A program made the translations under genes and the position numbers. The notes beneath the pieces were generated by a model that saw only the letters and a program-made list of their open reading frames with translations, ran no database searches and had not been told where the DNA came from. Shown here piece by piece: positions 25,301-34,456 of a stretch of DNA of 64,000 nucleotides (within the stretch, counting starts at the first letter, position 1; each line of letters begins with the position of its first letter). The stretch comes from Planktothrix sp. FACHB-1365 (GTDB taxonomy: Bacteria > Cyanobacteriota > Cyanobacteriia > Cyanobacteriales > Microcoleaceae): the NCBI RefSeq assembly GCF_014697575.1, contig NZ_JACJSC010000011.1, positions 62,001 to 126,000 of the forward strand, in the 5' to 3' direction.

Positions 25301-25600
25301 AATTTGGAGCATTCGGGCCAGAAAGAGGACTATATTGAAGGCATTAGCCAAGGATTAACCCATCTGCATCCGGCTGTCCGGTGTACTGTTGTTGAAGTGT
25401 TGAAACGCCTCAAACATCCTTTTGCTTCGGAAATTTTAATCAGTGCATTAAACGACCAGGATCAAAGTGTCCGTTTATCGGCGGTTAATGCTTTGGTTTA
25501 TTTGGGAAATCGCTCCTGTACTGAACAGTTGGGGATATTAGCTCGTAATGATCCTTCTGCGGCAGTTCGTCGGGCGGCTCAAAAAGGATTGCACCAATAA
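22304..25600 (+). CDS. PAS domain plus HEAT-repeat scaffold protein in the chemotaxis cluster
   Basis: 1098 aa. Residues 1-115 form a PAS domain (I-G-I-F-T-T-D-I-N-L-T-I-R-S-W-D, then G-T-I-V-T-L-E-D-V-T). The rest is a long chain of HEAT/PBS-lyase-like repeats of about 30 residues (D-P-D-P-E-L-R-I-Y-A, A-I-P-A-L-V type). Two adjacent blocks of about 160 residues (from about 178 and about 338) are close copies, one from DSSWQVRREVVERL and one from TLNWRVRREAVDSL. There is no kinase, transferase or membrane segment. PAS binds a ligand or cofactor; HEAT solenoids bind proteins. Placed between the receptor and cheR, it may feed a signal to the sensorless receptor. I know no standard Che protein of this design. 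Confidence 0.85.
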   Translation: MAIGIFTTDINLTIRSWDSRLIELTGITAAQSCGQKITDLIPDLEQRGLLERFQRVITQGVIETLAPAFHQYLIPCPPPANTKHFQYMQQRVTITPLREKTTIVGTIVTLEDVTVRREREIDLAQHYRRGIISSEVASSDPPTQERNLMFDLSDDLNKGLYANTTDFMNALQDSSWQVRREVVERLTARHNPEITTELLQLLRQEHRNATIVNSVIQVLALSRVDLIPALIECLHDPDPELRIYATQTLGQRDDVRAIPALVLALADNDKNVRYHAIEALGHLKAREAIDPLLEIAQSQDFFLAFPALDALMQIGDLSIAGRLMPLLQKTLNWRVRREAVDSLAMQDDPNLTQDLLRLLREQHRNPDILNSVLQVLVLSHIDPIPSLVECLADPDPELRIYTALALGERHDPRAIPALIQALDDIDINVRYHTIESLGHLRATEAVDKLVEIAQSGDFFLAFPALEALMKIGDSTISCRIVALLDNELLGHQVAEVLGELGSADVVTPIAQALNKTDIANSPVRANSLVITLAKIYQRYQTEFGEGKFIADLTRRAVTEVGTQNLLDTIQQANPEELQAIGLILGWLEGEKVATALAGLLSYPQLRESIIEALVRFGSRVTPLLIAQLDLPDVETRKAAITALGRIGSNQAVPALTDLLSADTELVMVTTAALAQIGDGRAFEALLELLGHPDSAVRLGAIAALNSLGHPALPQRILQLLTHPNPRIRESAVKIAGYFAFGECIEALFNCTGDPEEKVRRAAIEHLPYLEDERVFPTLVRALTQEVPSVRAAAAHALGDIEVNQALPLLLNALQDADCWVRYQAARSIGRLEFNQLSESEAESLEQVFEILQWLVNQDSAYPVRAAATSALGHIGEEKAIPLLTTLVGLEIADGDIARAAVMALGRINSTDAVAPLLMALNSTNAERRLDALHAFRERGGEEAGVALQWMAAADPEEKVVQAAIESLSRMGTPEAIAALLELSVDPSSREACIMALASRNLEHSGQKEDYIEGISQGLTHLHPAVRCTVVEVLKRLKHPFASEILISALNDQDQSVRLSAVNALVYLGNRSCTEQLGILARNDPSAAVRRAAQKGLHQ

Positions 25601-25831
25601 TCAGTTATCAGTTATCAGTTATCAGTTATCAGTCATCAGCCATTAATTTTTAGTTTTCAGTTATAGCCAGGAAAAACTTAATTGGGAAGTTCATAAAAAC
25701 ACAAGTTTAGGCTGGCGCTCATCAGTTTATGTCCTAACTTGACTAATTACTGATAACTGTTGACTGATGACTGATAACTGATGACTGATGACTGATAACT
25801 GATGACTGATGACTGACAACTGATTACTGAT
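25600..25831. repeat. Inverted heptamer arrays between the PAS-HEAT gene and cheR
   Basis: atcagtt copies at 25601-25640, then a 110-bp unrelated core, then ctgataa/ctgatga copies in the opposite orientation at 25752-25830, ending directly at the ATG of cheR. As at 22090-22303, the two arrays can pair. Confidence 0.88.
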
Positions 25832-26686
25832 ATGCGATTTTCTCCAAAACCTCTGAATTTAAGCGATAATATTTTTATTATTTTGCGAGATCTAATCCAT
25901 GAACGAACGGGATTATTTTATACGAGTTCTAAGCAAAATATGTTGGCTGATAAGTTATCTAATCGCGTGTTTGAAAATGGGTTAGACTCGTTTTTAGACT
26001 ATTATTATCTGCTGAAATATGATCCTAAAGCGGATGAAGAATGGCAACAAGTTATTAATAGTTTAAGTGTCCCCGAAACCTATTTCTGGCGAGAGTATGA
26101 TCAAATCAAGGTTTTGATTGAGGTGTTAATTCCTCAGTATTTAGAGAAGTTTTATAGTCTCTCTTATCCTTGTCAACCCCTGCGGATTTGGAGTGCGGCT
26201 TGTTCCACAGGAGAAGAACCCTTAACAATTGCGATCGCTTTGAATGAAGCAGGTTGGTTTGAACGAGTTCCGATTGAAATTTGGGCGAGTGATGCTTCTT
26301 CTAAGGCAATTGATAAGGCTAAAATGGGATTATATCGACAATATTCATTTCGGAACTTTCCTGAAGCTTTGAAGCGGAAATATTTTACGGCTGAAGCAGA
26401 TGGATGGCGGGTTTCTCCTGAGATTCATCGCCGAGTTCATTGGTCAGTTAATAATTTATTGAAGGAGTCTGAAATTCAATATCTAGCTCAAGCTCATTTT
26501 GTTTTTTGTCGGAATGTTTTTATTTACTTTTCCGAGACTTCTATCCGCCAAACTGTTAATTATTTCTATGAACGAATGTTTAAACCCTCTTATTTGTTTC
26601 TGAGTGCTTCTGAGTCTCTCTTAAAACTGAAAACTAATTTTGAATTGGAAGACATTGAAGGAGCATTTATATATGTTAAACATTAA
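25832..26686 (+). CDS. cheR: CheR protein-glutamate O-methyltransferase
   Basis: 284 aa. The N-terminal helical domain (1-90) is followed by a Rossmann domain with the S-adenosylmethionine motif R-I-W-S-A-A-C-S-T-G-E-E-P (about 117-129), the E-I-W-A-S-D-A-S strand and F-C-R-N-V-F-I-Y-F. It methylates receptor glutamates, here presumably those of the receptor at 20070. No TPR extension or receptor pentapeptide-binding segment stands out. The start codon is preceded by heptamer repeats instead of a ribosome-binding site. Confidence 0.92.
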   Translation: MRFSPKPLNLSDNIFIILRDLIHERTGLFYTSSKQNMLADKLSNRVFENGLDSFLDYYYLLKYDPKADEEWQQVINSLSVPETYFWREYDQIKVLIEVLIPQYLEKFYSLSYPCQPLRIWSAACSTGEEPLTIAIALNEAGWFERVPIEIWASDASSKAIDKAKMGLYRQYSFRNFPEALKRKYFTAEADGWRVSPEIHRRVHWSVNNLLKESEIQYLAQAHFVFCRNVFIYFSETSIRQTVNYFYERMFKPSYLFLSASESLLKLKTNFELEDIEGAFIYVKH

Positions 26687-26757
26687 AGCAGCAATTCTGC
26701 TGGATTTGAGTCTAATTCATTGATGCCCCTATTGTAATAAAAAAAGGATAAAAAGTC

Positions 26758-27810
26758 ATGAATAAAATTATTCGCGTTTTAGTGGTTGATGATTCTGCTT
26801 ATGTTCGTAAAGTCATTAAACAAATGCTGTCTCGTAGCCCTTTTATTGAAGTTGTGGGAACAGCCCATGATGGGGAAGACGCTTTAGAAAAATTAGAACG
26901 GTCACCGGATGAAATTGATGTAATTACCTTAGATTTATTAATGCCTAAAATCGATGGGGTAGAGTTTCTTAAAAGACAAATGGAACGACATCCAATTCCG
27001 GTGATTATTGTGAGTATCGCCAATGAAGGGGGAGAATTAGTATTAGCAGCTTTAGACGCGGGGGCTGTTGATTTTGTACATAAACCTACGGCTTTAGCGA
27101 CGGAAAAAATGTATGAATTAGCGGAGGAATTAATTGATAAAGTCAAAGCTGCTGCGAATGTCCCTTTAAAGCGTCTTCCGGTTCCGGCTTTAGGGTCATT
27201 ACCTCCGGGATTGATTTCGGTTCAACCGGTGTTTAAGCCCGGTACAATTGATTTAATTACAATTGGAATTTCCACAGGTGGCCCCCAAGCTTTAGCATTT
27301 TTGATTCCTCAATTACCGAGTAATCTTCCGGTTCCAATTGCCATTGTTTTACATATGCCAATTGGTTATACCAAAATGTATGCAGAACGATTAGATCAAT
27401 TATCAGCATTGAAAGTGGTTGAAGCGGGTGATGGAGAAATTCTGCATCCTGGGATGGTTTTTATTGCCCCTGCTGGCCGTCATTTAACCTTTAAACGGGA
27501 AGGGAATTCTGTTGTTACCCGTCTGGCTGCACAACCCTTTGATATGCCTCATCGTCCCTCGGTGGATGTTATGTTTCAATCAGCCGCAGAAGTTTATGGT
27601 AATCGGCTTTTAGGAATTGTGATGACCGGAATGGGTTCCGATGGAAAACAGGGTGCAGCATGGATAAAATCTCATGGAGGTTTAATATTTACTGAATCTG
27701 AAGAAACTTGTATTGTTTATGGAATGCCACGTTCTGTAGAAGAATCAGGGTTAAGTGATCATTCTTATCCTCTCAATAGAATTGCACAGGCAATTTTAGA
27801 CGTTTTATGA
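26758..27810 (+). CDS. cheB: CheB receptor methylesterase/deamidase with receiver domain
   Basis: 350 aa. Receiver domain 1-125 with V-D-D-S at 11-14 and phosphoacceptor Asp in I-T-L-D-L-L-M-P (about residue 60). The esterase domain (about 160-350) has the triad Ser in I-S-T-G-G-P, His in V-L-H-M-P and Asp in M-G-S-D-G-K. It reverses CheR action and is activated by CheA phosphorylation. AAAAGG lies 13 bases upstream of the ATG. The gene is 71 bp from cheR and 45 bp from cheC. Confidence 0.93.
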   Translation: MNKIIRVLVVDDSAYVRKVIKQMLSRSPFIEVVGTAHDGEDALEKLERSPDEIDVITLDLLMPKIDGVEFLKRQMERHPIPVIIVSIANEGGELVLAALDAGAVDFVHKPTALATEKMYELAEELIDKVKAAANVPLKRLPVPALGSLPPGLISVQPVFKPGTIDLITIGISTGGPQALAFLIPQLPSNLPVPIAIVLHMPIGYTKMYAERLDQLSALKVVEAGDGEILHPGMVFIAPAGRHLTFKREGNSVVTRLAAQPFDMPHRPSVDVMFQSAAEVYGNRLLGIVMTGMGSDGKQGAAWIKSHGGLIFTESEETCIVYGMPRSVEESGLSDHSYPLNRIAQAILDVL

Positions 27811-27855
27811 GTGTTCTTGATAACCTCAAAATTATAACCCTCAATAGGTGTAAAA

Positions 27856-28485
27856 ATGTTACTCACCGAAAAGCAAAAAATGGCCTTATCTGAATTTATG
27901 AAAATTGTTCTCTCTCGGAGAACAGCAACGGCATTATCTCAATTAATTGGGTCTGATGTGACGATGAAGGTGGCGGAGGTTTCTTTATCTCCGTTGAGTA
28001 AATTAATGACTGAATTACCCAACCAGTTCAATGAAGATATTGTCAGCGTTCATCAAATGTTTAAAGGGACAATGAGTGGAGATGCGCTGTTACTTTTAAA
28101 CTATTCTTTTGCGGTCAAACTCACAAACTTACTGCGACCCGATCAAGAAGATTATAATTTATATTTGAATGTTTCTTCCTGTGAAGTTTTAATGGAAGCG
28201 GGGAATATTCTGTTAAATTCCTATATTAATATGTTGGGAACTTTAATGGGGAGTCAGTTTACTTTCTCGATTCCCACTTTCCAAATTGAACCCTTACCTG
28301 ATTTAGTCAAATCTTTAATGATGGGAAAAAATGAAGTCCGTTATGTATTAATGGTGGATACCACCTTCCAATTCTATCATAATTCGGTTCGAGGTTCTTT
28401 AGTTTTTGTGTCTGGAGTGATTCCTTTATCGTGTTTAATTAAAGGAATTGAAGCCTCTATCGACTTAGCAATTCCTAATCCCTAA
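27856..28485 (+). CDS. cheC: CheC/CheX-family CheY-phosphatase-like protein
   Basis: 209 aa. The segment N-V-S-S-C-E-V-L-M-E-A-G-N-I-L-L-N around residues 110-125 holds the E-x2-N active-site motif of CheC/CheX/FliY phosphatases. Only one clear copy of the motif is seen, where classic CheC has two. The family dephosphorylates CheY-P. Its place next to cheB completes the adaptation and termination arm of the pathway. CheX is the alternative name; length and partners favour CheC. Confidence 0.75.
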   Translation: MLLTEKQKMALSEFMKIVLSRRTATALSQLIGSDVTMKVAEVSLSPLSKLMTELPNQFNEDIVSVHQMFKGTMSGDALLLLNYSFAVKLTNLLRPDQEDYNLYLNVSSCEVLMEAGNILLNSYINMLGTLMGSQFTFSIPTFQIEPLPDLVKSLMMGKNEVRYVLMVDTTFQFYHNSVRGSLVFVSGVIPLSCLIKGIEASIDLAIPNP

Positions 28486-29008
28486 TGGCAATAGCAAACA
28501 AGAAAGTCTCATAGTAATCATCCTTTGAGCTTCTTCTTTTCTAGTCCTGAACCCATTGACACCCTAGAGCCGAATCAGGAGAAAACTTGAACCCAATATA
28601 GAGGGCTCAAATTTGGCCAACATCAGGGGATTCCTTTGATTAAGCTGCATGGGGTTAAACCTTATATTATCGCTAACCTCTCTTCAGCTTGGCAAATTTC
28701 CATGATTCATAGTAAAATTAATTTAGCGATTTTAATAAGATTTTATTTAAAAAAGTGCATTTTTTTGCTTAATTCATTGATACCCTTTATTTTCCTTTTT
28801 AAGCGTTCCTTTCCCTTTCAATCTTGTTGTTCTTCGGGGTGAGTATAATTTCTCAAAACCGCTCTGAACTGTTGGGCTTGAGCTTACGAAGAATGGACAG
28901 TTGAAGTTTGACGCTTGACGAATGGGGCGTGGGCTTTTGGCTTACGCACCCTACAACTTGTTTCCCCCTCCCCCTGTGCTCCCTGCTCTTTGTTTTCGTA
29001 GGCAGCTT
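28486..29008. other. Gap before the hybrid kinase
   Basis: About 520 bp. A 68-codon hydrophobic frame (28636-28842, TTG start) has no family features and low coding quality. Near 28921-28955 there is a variant of the cttacgcaccctac repeat. A C-rich stretch precedes the kinase start. I see no RNA gene. Confidence 0.45.
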
Positions 29009-32000
29009 ATGGCCATAATTCAGCTTAACTTGATTAAAATCCTCAGCCAAACACCCTGGAAAAAAGTGTTACCGTTATTATTAGGTGTGCTGGCTACTAT
29101 TGCCGTTATCCTGGTGTGGGAACGACTTACCCTGAATGAACAATACCACTACAAACAGTTAATTCAGCAGGAAGCCCAGGGGATTGAGTTACAACTGAGC
29201 AGAGAACTCACCTACCGAATTGTTACCCTCAAACAAATGGCAAATCGCTGGGAAGTTGATGGGGGTACAGCTAAAGAAAGTTGGGAAAAAGATGCAGAAG
29301 CTTATATTCATGATTTTTCGGGTTATCAAGCCATTGAATGGGTTGATCCGACGTTTCGAGTGCGTTGGGTTGTGTCCAAAGTGGGAAATGAAGTCACACA
29401 AAATACTGATTTCTCCCAAGAATCCCGTCGTCAAATTACCCTTAAAATTGCCCGGAATCTGGATGAAATTATTTTAACTCGCCGGATTAGATGGACTCAA
29501 GGGGGTCAAGGTTTTTTAGCTACTGTACCTCTCTTTATTGGCGATGGGTTCCGCCCAGCCGAAGGCTATCGCTTTGATGGATTTATTGTCGGAGTTTTTC
29601 ACTTCCAAACTCTATTTGATAGCATTTTGAACGTACCACCCGGTTATAAAGTAGCGATTTATGATGGGACTGAATCAATTTATCGTCAAGGCGGATTTCC
29701 TTCCCACTCTACTTTACAAAAAACAGTTATTGTCAGAGCCTATGGTGCTGACTGGCGAGTCGTAGTTGCATCTACAAAACAAGCAACTAGCCCTTTACCT
29801 ATTGTGGTTCTGATCGCAGGCTTAACGTTAATTGGGTTATGTTTATTAGTGGTGTATCTGATTAGAATCAGTCAGGATCAAGTTCATCAATTAAAGAGAA
29901 CCAACCAGCAACTGCAACAGGAATTTGAACATAGACAACAGGCAGAAATCGCTCAGACTCAACTGGCTGCCATTGTTGAATTCTCAGAAGATGCAATTAT
30001 TAGTAAAGATTTAAATAGTATAATCAGAAGTTGGAATCACGGAGCCGAGCAAGTTTTTGGTTACACAGCCGATGAAATCCTTGGACAATCGATTAACAAA
30101 TTGATTCCCCCAGAATATTACGCCGAAGAACAAGAAATTCTGCACCGGATTCTCCGAGGAGAAAGTATTAAACATTACGACACCAAACGACTTAGGAAAG
30201 ATGGAACTTTTATTGATGTTTCTATTACAATTTCTGCCCTAAAAGACAAAGCTGGAACTATTATTGGTGCTTCCAAGATTGCTCGAAATATTACCGAAAG
30301 TAAACAAGCCCAAGAATCCCTCTATGAAAGCGAACTTCGATATCGACAACTGATTAATAACTTAAATACCGGGTTCGTTATTCATGCTCCCGATACCAAG
30401 ATTTTGTTATGTAATTCAACCGCTTGTGATTTATTAGGACTCACCATTGAACAAATGATGGGAAAAACTGCTATTGATCCCGCATGGCATTTTGTTCGGG
30501 AAGATGGAACCCAGATGCCCATCGAAGAATATCCGATTAATCGAGTCTTATCAACTCAAACGTCTCTTAAAAATTATGTACTAGGAATTAATAGTGGTAA
30601 ACCAACCTTAGTTTGGGTTTTAGTCAACGGTTTTCCCGAATTTGATCATCAGAATCAACTTAAACAAATTGGAATTACCTTTATTGATATCACCAAAATT
30701 AAACAAGCTGAAGCTGAACAACAAGAAATGAGCGAGGTGATGGAAAATGCCCTATCGGGGATTTCTAAACTGGATGCCCAAGGTCGTTATCTTTATGTCA
30801 ATAAAACCTACGCTGAAATCACCGGTTATCAACCCGAAGAAATGATTGGAATGTTGTGGCAAAAAACAGTACATCCTGATGATTTAGAAAAACTTATTGC
30901 AGCCTATGAGCTTATGCTAAAAACAGGAAGAGTTGAAGTAGAAGCCACCGGAATTCGCAAAGATGGTTCAATTATTTATAAACAATTAGTCATGATTGCT
31001 AACTCTGACGAACAGCATCAATTGTTGGGGCATTATTGCTTTATGAAAGATATTAGCGAAAAAGCCCGACTTGAAGCGGAACGCAAACAAGCGGAACTCA
31101 AATTAGAAAAAGAACTTCTGCGAACAAAAGCTTTATTTAATACCTCATTAGATGGTATTGTCGTCATGAATAACCAAGGAGATGCAATCCAATCCAGTCC
31201 TCGTTTTGCCGAAATGATAGGTTATACCCCAGAAGAAACCCTGAGTTTAAACGTAGCAGATTGGGATGCCCAATGGACAAAAGAACAATTACAGACAATT
31301 CTCAAAAACCCTAATTTTATTCCTCTCTTTGAAACCCGACATCGCCGTAAAGATGGCTCGGAATACGATGTCGAAATTAGTTACAGTCGCGTCACCTTAG
31401 AAGGAGAAGTGATCCACTTTTGTATTTGCCGAGATATCAGCAAACGTAAACAAGCAGAAATCGACCTCCAAATCTCTCAAGCTCGGTTTGCAGGAATCTT
31501 AGAAATTGCCAATGATGCCATTATTTCCGTGAATCAGCATCAAGAAATTACGTTATTTAACAAAGGAGCCGAACAAATTTTTGGTTACCAAGCAGAAGAG
31601 ATATTAGGTAAACCCCTGGCGCTGTTGATACCAGAACGCTTTGCAAAAATTCATCATCAACATCTTGCTGACTATGCCAAAATCGGAGGGTATGCCAGGC
31701 CCATGTCAGAGCGAGGAGGCATCTTTGGGCGACGCAAAGACGGGTCAGAATTTCCCGCCGAAGCCTCCATTTCTAACCTCAATCTCAAAGGTGAAATTAT
31801 CTTTACCGTATTCTTGCGTGACATTACCGCCAGACAAGAAGCAGAAGCCGCCTTACGTCAAAGTGAAGAAAAATTCCGCACAGCCATCGATTTTACCTAC
31901 GATTGGGAATATTGGCTTGATACAAAAGGTCAGTTTATCTATACCTCTCCCTCCTGTGAGCGGATCACAGGTTTTTCACCTAACGAATTTATCACCAACC

Positions 32001-34456
32001 CTAACCTCATTAGTGAGATTATTTATCCAGACGATTTCCCAACCCTAGATAACCATATTTGTAATTACCACTCTGGAGTCGAATTTGCCGAGTTTCGGAT
32101 TATCACCCGTTCCAGTGAAATTCGCTGGATTTCCCACACTTGTCAACCCCTATTTAGCCATGAAAATCAATTTCTCGGTCTACGAATCAGCAATCGAGAT
32201 ATTACTGAACAAAAGCAAATTGAAACCCAACGTCAACAAGCCGAACAAGCCCTTCGGGAAAGTGAAGCTCGGTTTCAAGCCTTTATGAATCATAGTCCGG
32301 CTCCAGCCTGGATTACCGACATCAACGGCTTAATCCTCTATGTCAGCCAAACCTATAGTCAGAGTTTCCAGTTACCCACTGAAGATCTTCTCGGTAAAAC
32401 CATCTTTGATATCTATCCCACTAACATTGCCCAACAATTTTTGGACAATATCTTAACCGTTAGTCAAACCCATGAAGTCATGAAAACCATTGAGATTGCA
32501 CCCCGTCCCGATGGTAGTCTCGGTGACTTCCTCGTCTATAAATTTCCAATTCCTGACCCATCGGGACAAATCCTCATCGGGGGAGTTGCCATCGACGTCA
32601 CCCAACAACACCAAGCCGAAACCGCCCTACATCTCAGCGAAGAGCGATTGCAACTGGCCCTAGAAGCGTCTGGAGATGGACTCTGGGATTGGAACATTGA
32701 ACAAGGAGAAGTATATTTAAGTTCTCGCTATCAGGAAATGCTGGGCTATCAACCCGGTGAATTACAGATAGACCTTAATCTCTGGATTGAGATGATTCAT
32801 CCCGATGATCGCTCCTTGGTTTGGGACTGTTTGAATGCTCACTTAAAAGATAGTTTTGTTTCATTCGCCTTTGACTATCGTTTTCAGTGTAAATCGGGGG
32901 AATGGAAATGGATTGCCGACTATGGAAAAGTCGTCGCTTATAATGCTCAGGGTCAGCCCATCCGCATGATTGGAACCCATAAAGATATTAGCGATCGCAA
33001 ACAAAAAGAAATAGCCCTCCGACAAGCCATGGAAGCCGCAGAACAAGCCAATCTTGCCAAAAGTATCTTCCTCGCCAACATGAGTCACGAACTCCGTACC
33101 CCCCTGAACGTCATCCTAGGATTTACTCAGGTAATGGCTCATGACCCCTCCTTAACTCCTAACCAACAAGAAGATCTGCAAACCATTCGCCGCAGTGGCG
33201 ATCATCTTTTGAATCTGATTAATGATGTTTTGGATCTCTCCAAAATTGAATCGGGACACTGCACCCTGGAAGAAAGTGACTTTGACTTAATTGCCTTGCT
33301 CCATTCTCTTCGGAATATGTTAGCAGAACGAGCCAGTTCTAAAGGACTAGATCTTTATTTTGATATTGCACCCGACGTGCCGCAGTTTATTAGAGCAGAT
33401 GCTCAAAAATTGCGCCAAATTTTAATTAACCTATTAGGTAATGCCATTAAATTTACCCATCAGGGCAGTATTACCTTACAAGTTAGGGGTGAGCTTAGTC
33501 CTGAAGAAACATCGAGTCCCTGTTGGATTCTTGAGTTTGCCGTCATTGATACCGGAGTCGGAATTGCACCGGAAGAACTGGATACAATCTTTAACGCCTT
33601 TGTCCAAGCTCAAGCGGGAAAACAAGCCGTCAGTGGTACAGGATTAGGATTAACCATTAGCCGAAAACTCTTGCAACTCATGGGTGGAGACATTGCCGTT
33701 CGGAGTACAATAGGCAAGGGAACAACCTTTAGTTTTACCCTTCCCGTGAGCCTGAGTGATGGAGTTGACCTTGAACCGAACACTTCGGAGCGCCTGATCA
33801 TTGGATTAGCTCCCAACCAACCCCATCATCGGATTCTTGTCGTTGATGATCGCCGTGAAAATCGTTTATTGATTGTCAGACTGTTAACGGAATTAGGATT
33901 CGAGGTACGGGAAGCTTGTAATGGACAGGAAGCAGTGCAGCAGTGGCAGGAATGGCAACCAGATCTGACTTGGATGGATATTCGGATGCCAATTCTGGAT
34001 GGATACGAAGCGACTCGGCAAATTCGGGCGATGGAACAAGGTCAAAGTAGTATTATTATCGCCCTGACTGCACAGGCGTCCCGAAGCGATCGCACTCTCG
34101 CCCTGGCTGCGGGCTGTAATGACTATATGAGTAAGCCTTTCCGAGAACAAACTTTATTTCAGAAGATGGCCCAATACTTGGGCATCGAGTATCGTTATGC
34201 TGAATCTGTAACACTGGAAGTTTCTCCGTCCCATTCTAAGAGCTTGACTCCAGAAGAGGTGAAGGTGATGCCCCCCGAATGGATTATGCAAGTCCATGAG
34301 GCTGCATTGGATCTTAATGATCATCAAATCCTAGAATTGATTGCGGAAATTCCACCTAAACATCAACCTTTAATTGAGGCACTGACTTCTTTAGTTGATA
34401 ACTTCCAGTTGGAAGCGATCGCAATTCTTACGAAGATTGAGGGGGAAGATAGATGA
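29009..34456 (+). CDS. Hybrid sensor histidine kinase: CHASE, eight PAS domains, HisKA, HATPase, receiver
   Basis: 1815 aa. Membrane helices at about 18-37 and 268-290 flank a periplasmic CHASE domain (contains I-E-W-V-D-P-T-F-R). Eight successive PAS/PAC units follow (about 315-1330), starting near the phrases F-S-E-D-A-I-I-S, L-N-T-G-F-V-I-H, A-L-S-G-I-S-K, S-L-D-G-I-V-V, A-N-D-A-I-I-S, W-E-Y-W-L-D, H-S-P-A-P-A-W and S-G-D-G-L-W-D-W. The kinase core has M-S-H-E-L-R-T-P and D-T-G-V-G-I/G-T-G-L-G-L; the receiver has T-W-M-D-I-R-M-P. The frame opens at 28922, but the earlier 29 codons are low complexity and proline-rich, so the ATG at 29009 is chosen. It overlaps the diguanylate cyclase gene by 4 bp, so that is its probable partner. 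Confidence 0.9.
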   Translation: MAIIQLNLIKILSQTPWKKVLPLLLGVLATIAVILVWERLTLNEQYHYKQLIQQEAQGIELQLSRELTYRIVTLKQMANRWEVDGGTAKESWEKDAEAYIHDFSGYQAIEWVDPTFRVRWVVSKVGNEVTQNTDFSQESRRQITLKIARNLDEIILTRRIRWTQGGQGFLATVPLFIGDGFRPAEGYRFDGFIVGVFHFQTLFDSILNVPPGYKVAIYDGTESIYRQGGFPSHSTLQKTVIVRAYGADWRVVVASTKQATSPLPIVVLIAGLTLIGLCLLVVYLIRISQDQVHQLKRTNQQLQQEFEHRQQAEIAQTQLAAIVEFSEDAIISKDLNSIIRSWNHGAEQVFGYTADEILGQSINKLIPPEYYAEEQEILHRILRGESIKHYDTKRLRKDGTFIDVSITISALKDKAGTIIGASKIARNITESKQAQESLYESELRYRQLINNLNTGFVIHAPDTKILLCNSTACDLLGLTIEQMMGKTAIDPAWHFVREDGTQMPIEEYPINRVLSTQTSLKNYVLGINSGKPTLVWVLVNGFPEFDHQNQLKQIGITFIDITKIKQAEAEQQEMSEVMENALSGISKLDAQGRYLYVNKTYAEITGYQPEEMIGMLWQKTVHPDDLEKLIAAYELMLKTGRVEVEATGIRKDGSIIYKQLVMIANSDEQHQLLGHYCFMKDISEKARLEAERKQAELKLEKELLRTKALFNTSLDGIVVMNNQGDAIQSSPRFAEMIGYTPEETLSLNVADWDAQWTKEQLQTILKNPNFIPLFETRHRRKDGSEYDVEISYSRVTLEGEVIHFCICRDISKRKQAEIDLQISQARFAGILEIANDAIISVNQHQEITLFNKGAEQIFGYQAEEILGKPLALLIPERFAKIHHQHLADYAKIGGYARPMSERGGIFGRRKDGSEFPAEASISNLNLKGEIIFTVFLRDITARQEAEAALRQSEEKFRTAIDFTYDWEYWLDTKGQFIYTSPSCERITGFSPNEFITNPNLISEIIYPDDFPTLDNHICNYHSGVEFAEFRIITRSSEIRWISHTCQPLFSHENQFLGLRISNRDITEQKQIETQRQQAEQALRESEARFQAFMNHSPAPAWITDINGLILYVSQTYSQSFQLPTEDLLGKTIFDIYPTNIAQQFLDNILTVSQTHEVMKTIEIAPRPDGSLGDFLVYKFPIPDPSGQILIGGVAIDVTQQHQAETALHLSEERLQLALEASGDGLWDWNIEQGEVYLSSRYQEMLGYQPGELQIDLNLWIEMIHPDDRSLVWDCLNAHLKDSFVSFAFDYRFQCKSGEWKWIADYGKVVAYNAQGQPIRMIGTHKDISDRKQKEIALRQAMEAAEQANLAKSIFLANMSHELRTPLNVILGFTQVMAHDPSLTPNQQEDLQTIRRSGDHLLNLINDVLDLSKIESGHCTLEESDFDLIALLHSLRNMLAERASSKGLDLYFDIAPDVPQFIRADAQKLRQILINLLGNAIKFTHQGSITLQVRGELSPEETSSPCWILEFAVIDTGVGIAPEELDTIFNAFVQAQAGKQAVSGTGLGLTISRKLLQLMGGDIAVRSTIGKGTTFSFTLPVSLSDGVDLEPNTSERLIIGLAPNQPHHRILVVDDRRENRLLIVRLLTELGFEVREACNGQEAVQQWQEWQPDLTWMDIRMPILDGYEATRQIRAMEQGQSSIIIALTAQASRSDRTLALAAGCNDYMSKPFREQTLFQKMAQYLGIEYRYAESVTLEVSPSHSKSLTPEEVKVMPPEWIMQVHEAALDLNDHQILELIAEIPPKHQPLIEALTSLVDNFQLEAIAILTKIEGEDR

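Noticed and set aside
28636-28842. A 68-codon hydrophobic frame before the hybrid kinase
   Set aside because: TTG start, no ribosome site, low-complexity Phe/Leu/Ser content and no recognisable domain.
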